Part shown: in pieces, positions 60,101 through 64,000 of the stretch
Position numbering within the stretch: the stretch's first letter is position 1
Layout of the letters: every line of letters begins with the position of its first letter
Assembly (NCBI RefSeq): GCF_000218685.1
Contig: NW_006763291.1
Coordinates: 2,140,308-2,204,307, forward strand
Reading direction: 5' to 3'
DNA length: 64,000 nucleotides
DNA from: Serpula lacrymans var. lacrymans S7.9
Lineage: Eukaryota > Basidiomycota > Agaricomycetes > Boletales > Serpulaceae
Program-made: the position numbers and the translations under genes
The notes under the pieces: model-generated
Database searches by the model: none
What the model was told of the DNA's origin: nothing
What the model saw: the letters and a program-made list of their open reading frames with translations, nothing else

Positions 60101-62010
60101 ACAGTATCATCCATTCCACGAGTGTCGAATGGAAGTTGACCATAGACTTCACCTCGATATACTTGACGGCGCTTTTTTTCGCTCGCACTACGCGTTCGTC
60201 ACCGAAATGTCAGACTGCAATAGATAAAATGTAACGATAAGGCTTACGAGAGTTTGGCCATGACCTCTAGAATATTCTGAGCTCTCTGGAAAAAGAACTG
60301 AGCTAAGACACAGAGTCAACCCTGTTATAACAAGGCTCTATTGTCAAAACGCACCAAATTCTTTCCGCCTAACGATTTCTATTACGGTTGCACCATAAGC
60401 ATAGAGCATGTTGTGAAGGCGTTGAATGTGGGAGAAGCTATTCTTGCTGCGAAGTTTCGTTTGTAAACTAGACATCATGGTCGGAATCGAAACAAGTTCG
60501 TTGTTCAGAGTACTGATGTTGCGAAGTGCGCCGATACATTGCTCAGTATATGCATTCTGTATTAAGTCAGACGCCATTCTACGCTCACGTGAGAAGTAGA
60601 ACAGACCTTCACATCAGTGATGGCTATAACTTCATTCCTGAGAGCGATATCATACTGCTTCAGTTCTGGTGCAAAAGTCAGACGTTGGCAGTCCTGTGAT
60701 AAAGCCACTGCTTGCTAACCTTGGAGAAGAGCATGCGAATCAGATGCAGGGCCTTTCAAAGGTCGTATCTATGGCTTTAGTTGGATATATGCGATAAGTT
60801 CGATCTAACTCACTCTCGAGTACAGAAACCGCTTCGTTGACTTTGTCACTCAGCTCCTGTGATCGACGGCCAGACACACCTGCTAGCTCTAGCGTGCTGT
60901 GACGTATTGAAAATCATACTCCAAAGACGCGTGTTCACTACTCACCTCATGTCTGCGACAATAGCACGGACCGCATCTGTACCACCAGTAAGTCCAGTCA
61001 CAGATTTGCTCGCACTCTCGAACAGTGATTTCAGTTCCTCTATTTACAAAGTTTCAGTGCTTGTCACGCAGAGATACATGCCCTTGGCCTTACCATGTGT
61101 GCGAGAGCACGTCTCAGCAACCTGTCTCATCCTGACATTCGAGACGTAATCACCAAGTGTACGCGCCCTGTCCCCTTTTTCGATAGCCTTGCGTACTGTT
61201 GGCGACATAAAGTCGAAATGAATTTTCACCTTGTTTATGATTTCCAAGTCAGCTTCTAAACCTGTTAGTAAAGCTGTCTGTTTTTCGAGCTCCTTGCTGC
61301 ACAGCGAAGAGATTCCGTCAAAGGCATCGCTTATAGCCAAAACGTTGAGTTCTAGGCTACTTGAAGCTATTTGAATCGCTTGATGTTGTTGGTTTAGCGT
61401 CGAGAGAATGTGGACGATATAATCATGATGTGCATGCGCAGTGCGGAGATAAGATGAAGCAATATGTGAAGGACGGATAGGTGGTGTTGAAGCAATGCTC
61501 TCTGAAATGTGCGTCGGTGCACCGTGTGAAAGCTAACAGATATTAACATACCCTCAATAGGAGGCTGTAGTGACGGTTCTATCTTGAGCTCCTGTAATAC
61601 CTCGTCCAAGTCAAAGTCGAGATAGTACTTGTTGAATACGAATATGGTCTATTCGATCAATTTTAATCAATGTATGAGCAGTGTGATGTAAGGCAGAGCT
61701 CACTTGATCGTGGGCACCTACTAGCTCCCGCATGTTCGCAGTACGCAAACGCGTTCCATCAGAAAGGTAAGCCAGGATTGCCTCTTGATCCACACCGGTT
61801 TCCTGGTGCAGGAAGTTCTCCAGACTGCCCAGCCTGTTATTCCGAGTTCATAAATATGATCATTCCTTGTGAAATATCAAGTTTACCTCTCTATATCCCT
61901 CAGAGTTGCATTAACCTGTGCAATGCATCTTTAGGATTCGTCGACAGGGAAAAGGAGAGATGGCCAACCTGGAATGTTTCGCCATCTTCTGCACGACATA
62001 TCCGAATCAT
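57123..62010 (-). CDS. ATG11: Autophagy scaffold ATG11
   Basis: Atg11 organises the phagophore assembly site and links selective-autophagy receptors to the Atg1 kinase. From the ATG at 62010 the ubiquitin-like N-terminus reads MIRICRAEDGETFQVNATLR, then FLHQETGVDQEAILAYLSDG, TRLRTANMRELVGAHDQ and IFVFNKYYLDFDLDEVLQEL. Helical segments follow (KVKIHFDFMSPTVRKAIEKG). A very long coiled coil fills 59586-58700 (ERNALQAEIRRLNAVIQEKE onward). The conserved C-terminal ATG11 domain is ISFRNFAKGDLALFLPTRNS, KPWAAFNVSFPHYFL, REWIVARITSLTERIVDQKE, NPYALGNGIKYYMLEVEDW. A Ser/Pro-rich tail of about 290 residues ends SSSEYLRHL at 57123. More than a dozen exons; roughly 1,350 aa. The long tail beyond the ATG11 domain is longer than in yeast. 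Confidence 0.9.
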
Positions 62011-62232
62011 TACTTCTTACTGGAAAACAAAGATGCACGAAGGAGAAATAAGAAGTGAAGAAGGTATAAGCGATGTCCAGTGAATGCATTGTGGCAAGCA
62101 ATTTGCTGCTCTTAGTGAAAGCCGAGATGACGTAACCGTTAGCAAGCCACGTGCACCTACCACGAGCTCAAAGCATGCCCAGAGTGACATGTTCTCTGGT
62201 CCTTTCACCGCTACTCCCATCGATGTTATCAG
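62011..62232. other. Divergent 5' region of ATG11 and the next gene
   Basis: This is the space between the ATG11 start codon and the first exon I could place for the plus-strand gene; its true start is probably in here. Confidence 0.4.
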
Positions 62233-62887
62233 CATTCTTGGATCGAGCACTGCAGCAGAACTTCCTCAACTTCTTGTATTCGATATATTCGGCTCTTAAA
62301 GATGAAATAGCTGTGTATATGTCCTTTGATATCATATCTTCAAAGCAATTTCATCACGTCCCAAGCCTCAGAAGCCAGTCTTACTATTTGGGCACAGCGA
62401 AGATACAATACCGAGTTGACACCGCTCAATTTTGCGCATCTTCGTGGTATTCACTGAGGCACTTCGACCACCTAGTATCACATCATTCTACCCGAAATTA
62501 TACGCCAGGTGAGCACCCTTTTTCGCGAAAGTGGAAACTTCAGTCATTGATGGCATCATTTCTCTTCAGAGTAAGCTTCTATCCTCGTTTTTACTTTCTC
62601 TTTGTAGTGGAAAGACAGTGCCTTCTAGTCTTCCTATTTGCATCGCATCGTCAGACACATCGGTGATATTTTCCCTGTGTCTCGTATGCCGCTCGCACTG
62701 CCTATGATTGGACGATACCAGCACTCTACAACGAAATAATCGGAACCTTTCAGATGTCTTCCTTGAATTAATTGATAGACTGGAAACTTACCCTTCGCGA
62801 GCCTCTCTCGCTAGTCGCATCCGTGCTCCTGGAGAGACACATGGCTTGGATTTAGATAATGACACTATTCCCTCCTATGCCTTGTGA
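62233..62887 (+). CDS. Unidentified small multi-exon gene (model incomplete)
   Basis: I do not recognise this protein. Some exons fit well by splice sites and phase. Exon 62233-62314 (FLDRALQQNFLNFLYSIYSA then LKDEIAV) joins 62346-62446 (NFITSQASEASLTIWAQRRY, NTELTPLNFAHLR). The last exon, 62754-62887, reads DVFLELIDRLETYPSRASLA, SRIRAPGETHGLDLDNDTIP, SYAL and stop. The middle part (62480-62750) has several possible small exons that I could not join in one frame, and the start codon is not fixed. The first part is helical and the tail is acidic. It lies head-to-head with ATG11. Confidence 0.4.
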
Positions 62888-63256
62888 GGCGCCTTCATGC
62901 TATCCTCGACTTCTTTAAACACCTCCGCCTCGTTACTCTCACAAATATATATCACGTTTTCTGAAACACACTCTTTTTCCAAGCACACTCAAAACTCTTG
63001 ACTTTGGGCACGACAACCAATATATCCATATGGTAGGAGGACGCAGGAACTATTCACGCATTATTCTCTCGATCACAATACATCGACAAAGAATTCCTTG
63101 CTAGCTAGACTTCCAACTCATCGTTTACATCACAAAATCATGTACAATTTTAGATAGAATAAGGTAATGACAATAAACTACACCAGAATCGATACTTAAG
63201 TACAACCTGAACCTGCAGATGAATAACATTATAATCATACACAATGCGTGAAGCTT
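62888..63256. other. Convergent 3' flanks
   Basis: This lies between the stop of the unidentified gene and the stop of the DUF1769-type gene. Nothing recognised. Confidence 0.5.
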
Positions 63257-64000
63257 TTATGCTGATTCAACGCCCTGAGCTACATTTTCATCCTCGGTAG
63301 TGAAAGCCGGCTCAATAGCTATACACCAGAATATTCTTCCCCAAGGATCCTCATTAGAATCACCATTAACCACATCCGAGTTTGGGCTGTTTTTTCTTTC
63401 GCAGCATACGAATCTAACAGGCTGGCCGTCCCAGTATTTCATCAAATCAAAGGAAACGCCACCTGGTAGGCGCAACGACAGCCCTGGGCTGAATTCCAGA
63501 AATCCATAACAGAAATCTGTCGTTATAACATCCTGATGCAGACTATCAGCAAAAGCCCATAACGTGCACCACTTGGACAAAGAATACGTACTTCGGGGCC
63601 AAATATAACTTTTCTTCGATTATTGGTTTCATGGAAATAAGACCTGCGAGCCGCCGCCGTAGTCAAGTTGTCCATCCTAGGTTCCTTCTTCTTGCGCCCC
63701 AGGTCCAACATTTTCTTTGATGAGGTAGTAGAGGTGGACGATGTAGCCGATGAAAGGGAGGACGATGACGATGACGCTGATGACGCTGGACTGTCATCAA
63801 GCGAGTTCACGGTGGCCATTGTCAGCTGAGAAGTGTCGTCCATCAGAGATTGCTCCGCTGGGAATGGTGCAACAAGAGAGCTTTTGTCGTCATTATAGTT
63901 CATTTTTGCATGTGCAAAGTAGGGCATCGTAGAAATCAATGGGGAAAGTGCCCATGGTTTTGTTGGAGATGCAAGGTCATGGTCCATCGTTGGGTCTACA
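63257..64000 (-). CDS. DUF1769-type protein, C-terminal part (5' end off the right edge)
   Basis: This is a fungal protein of the DUF1769 family, function unknown. Two exons are visible, from the right edge to 63592 and 63532-63257. The first contains KPWALSPLISTMPYFAHAKM, a linker with long Ser runs (residues around 63720-63790), and AAARRSYFHETNNRRKVIFG. The second contains the family's best-conserved block, TTDFCYGFLEFSPG then LRLPGGVSFDLMKYWDGQPV, RFVCCERK and DPWGRIFWCIAIEP, and ends with an acidic tail. An in-frame ATG occurs at 63987, but the frame is open beyond it, and the N-terminal half of the family (the beta-rich part) is absent. The gene therefore surely continues past 64000. 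Confidence 0.8.

Overview
The window is nuclear DNA of a filamentous basidiomycete, most likely an Agaricomycete (mushroom-forming fungus). The reasons are dense, short (about 50-65 nt) GT-AG introns in nearly every gene, an oxalate decarboxylase, microsomal P450s with many introns, and an Rrm4-type endosomal mRNA-transport protein. No tRNA, rRNA, CRISPR array or bacterial-style operon was seen. All gene models come from reading splice junctions by eye and checking phase; there was no transcript or database support.

Layout, left to right. 0-8 kb: a decayed cytochrome P450 (minus, running off the left edge), an ALY/REF mRNA-export factor (plus), mitochondrial methionyl-tRNA formyltransferase (plus), and a Dal5/TNA1-type MFS permease (minus) with a 5-nt lesion. 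8.6-17.7 kb: AIP1 (actin turnover), Mad3 (spindle checkpoint) and a bicupin oxalate decarboxylase, all minus. 17.7-22.4 kb: a gene-poor gap. 22.4-30.1 kb: an Rrm4-like RNA-binding protein (plus), a second Dal5/TNA1-type permease (minus) and sterol C24-methyltransferase ERG6 (plus). 30.3-37 kb: a conserved fungal protein of unknown role (plus), RAD52 (minus) and a second P450 (plus) with an in-frame TGA at a splice junction. 37-41.2 kb: another gene-poor gap with AT-rich and TGCA-rich stretches. 41.2-50.1 kb: an unknown Ser-rich protein, mitochondrial ribosomal protein mL59, a 3.3-kb gap, and a PH-domain protein with an internal repeat, all plus. 50.7-64 kb: PP1 catalytic subunit (plus), a sugar transporter (minus), the autophagy scaffold ATG11 (minus), an unidentified gene head-to-head with it (plus), and a DUF1769-type protein (minus) running off the right edge.

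Most genes are single-copy housekeeping functions (mRNA export and transport, cytoskeleton, checkpoint, recombination, autophagy, phosphatase, sterol synthesis, mitochondrial translation) with no operon-like logic. The accessory layer is two P450s, two related permeases, the oxalate decarboxylase and the sugar transporter. One copy of each paralogous pair is damaged. The best material for follow-up is the complete 3xRRM + 3xMLLE Rrm4-like gene, the series of 10-18-nt microexons in unrelated genes, the KEN-box and ABBA-like motif series in Mad3, and the lesions in the P450 and MFS copies.
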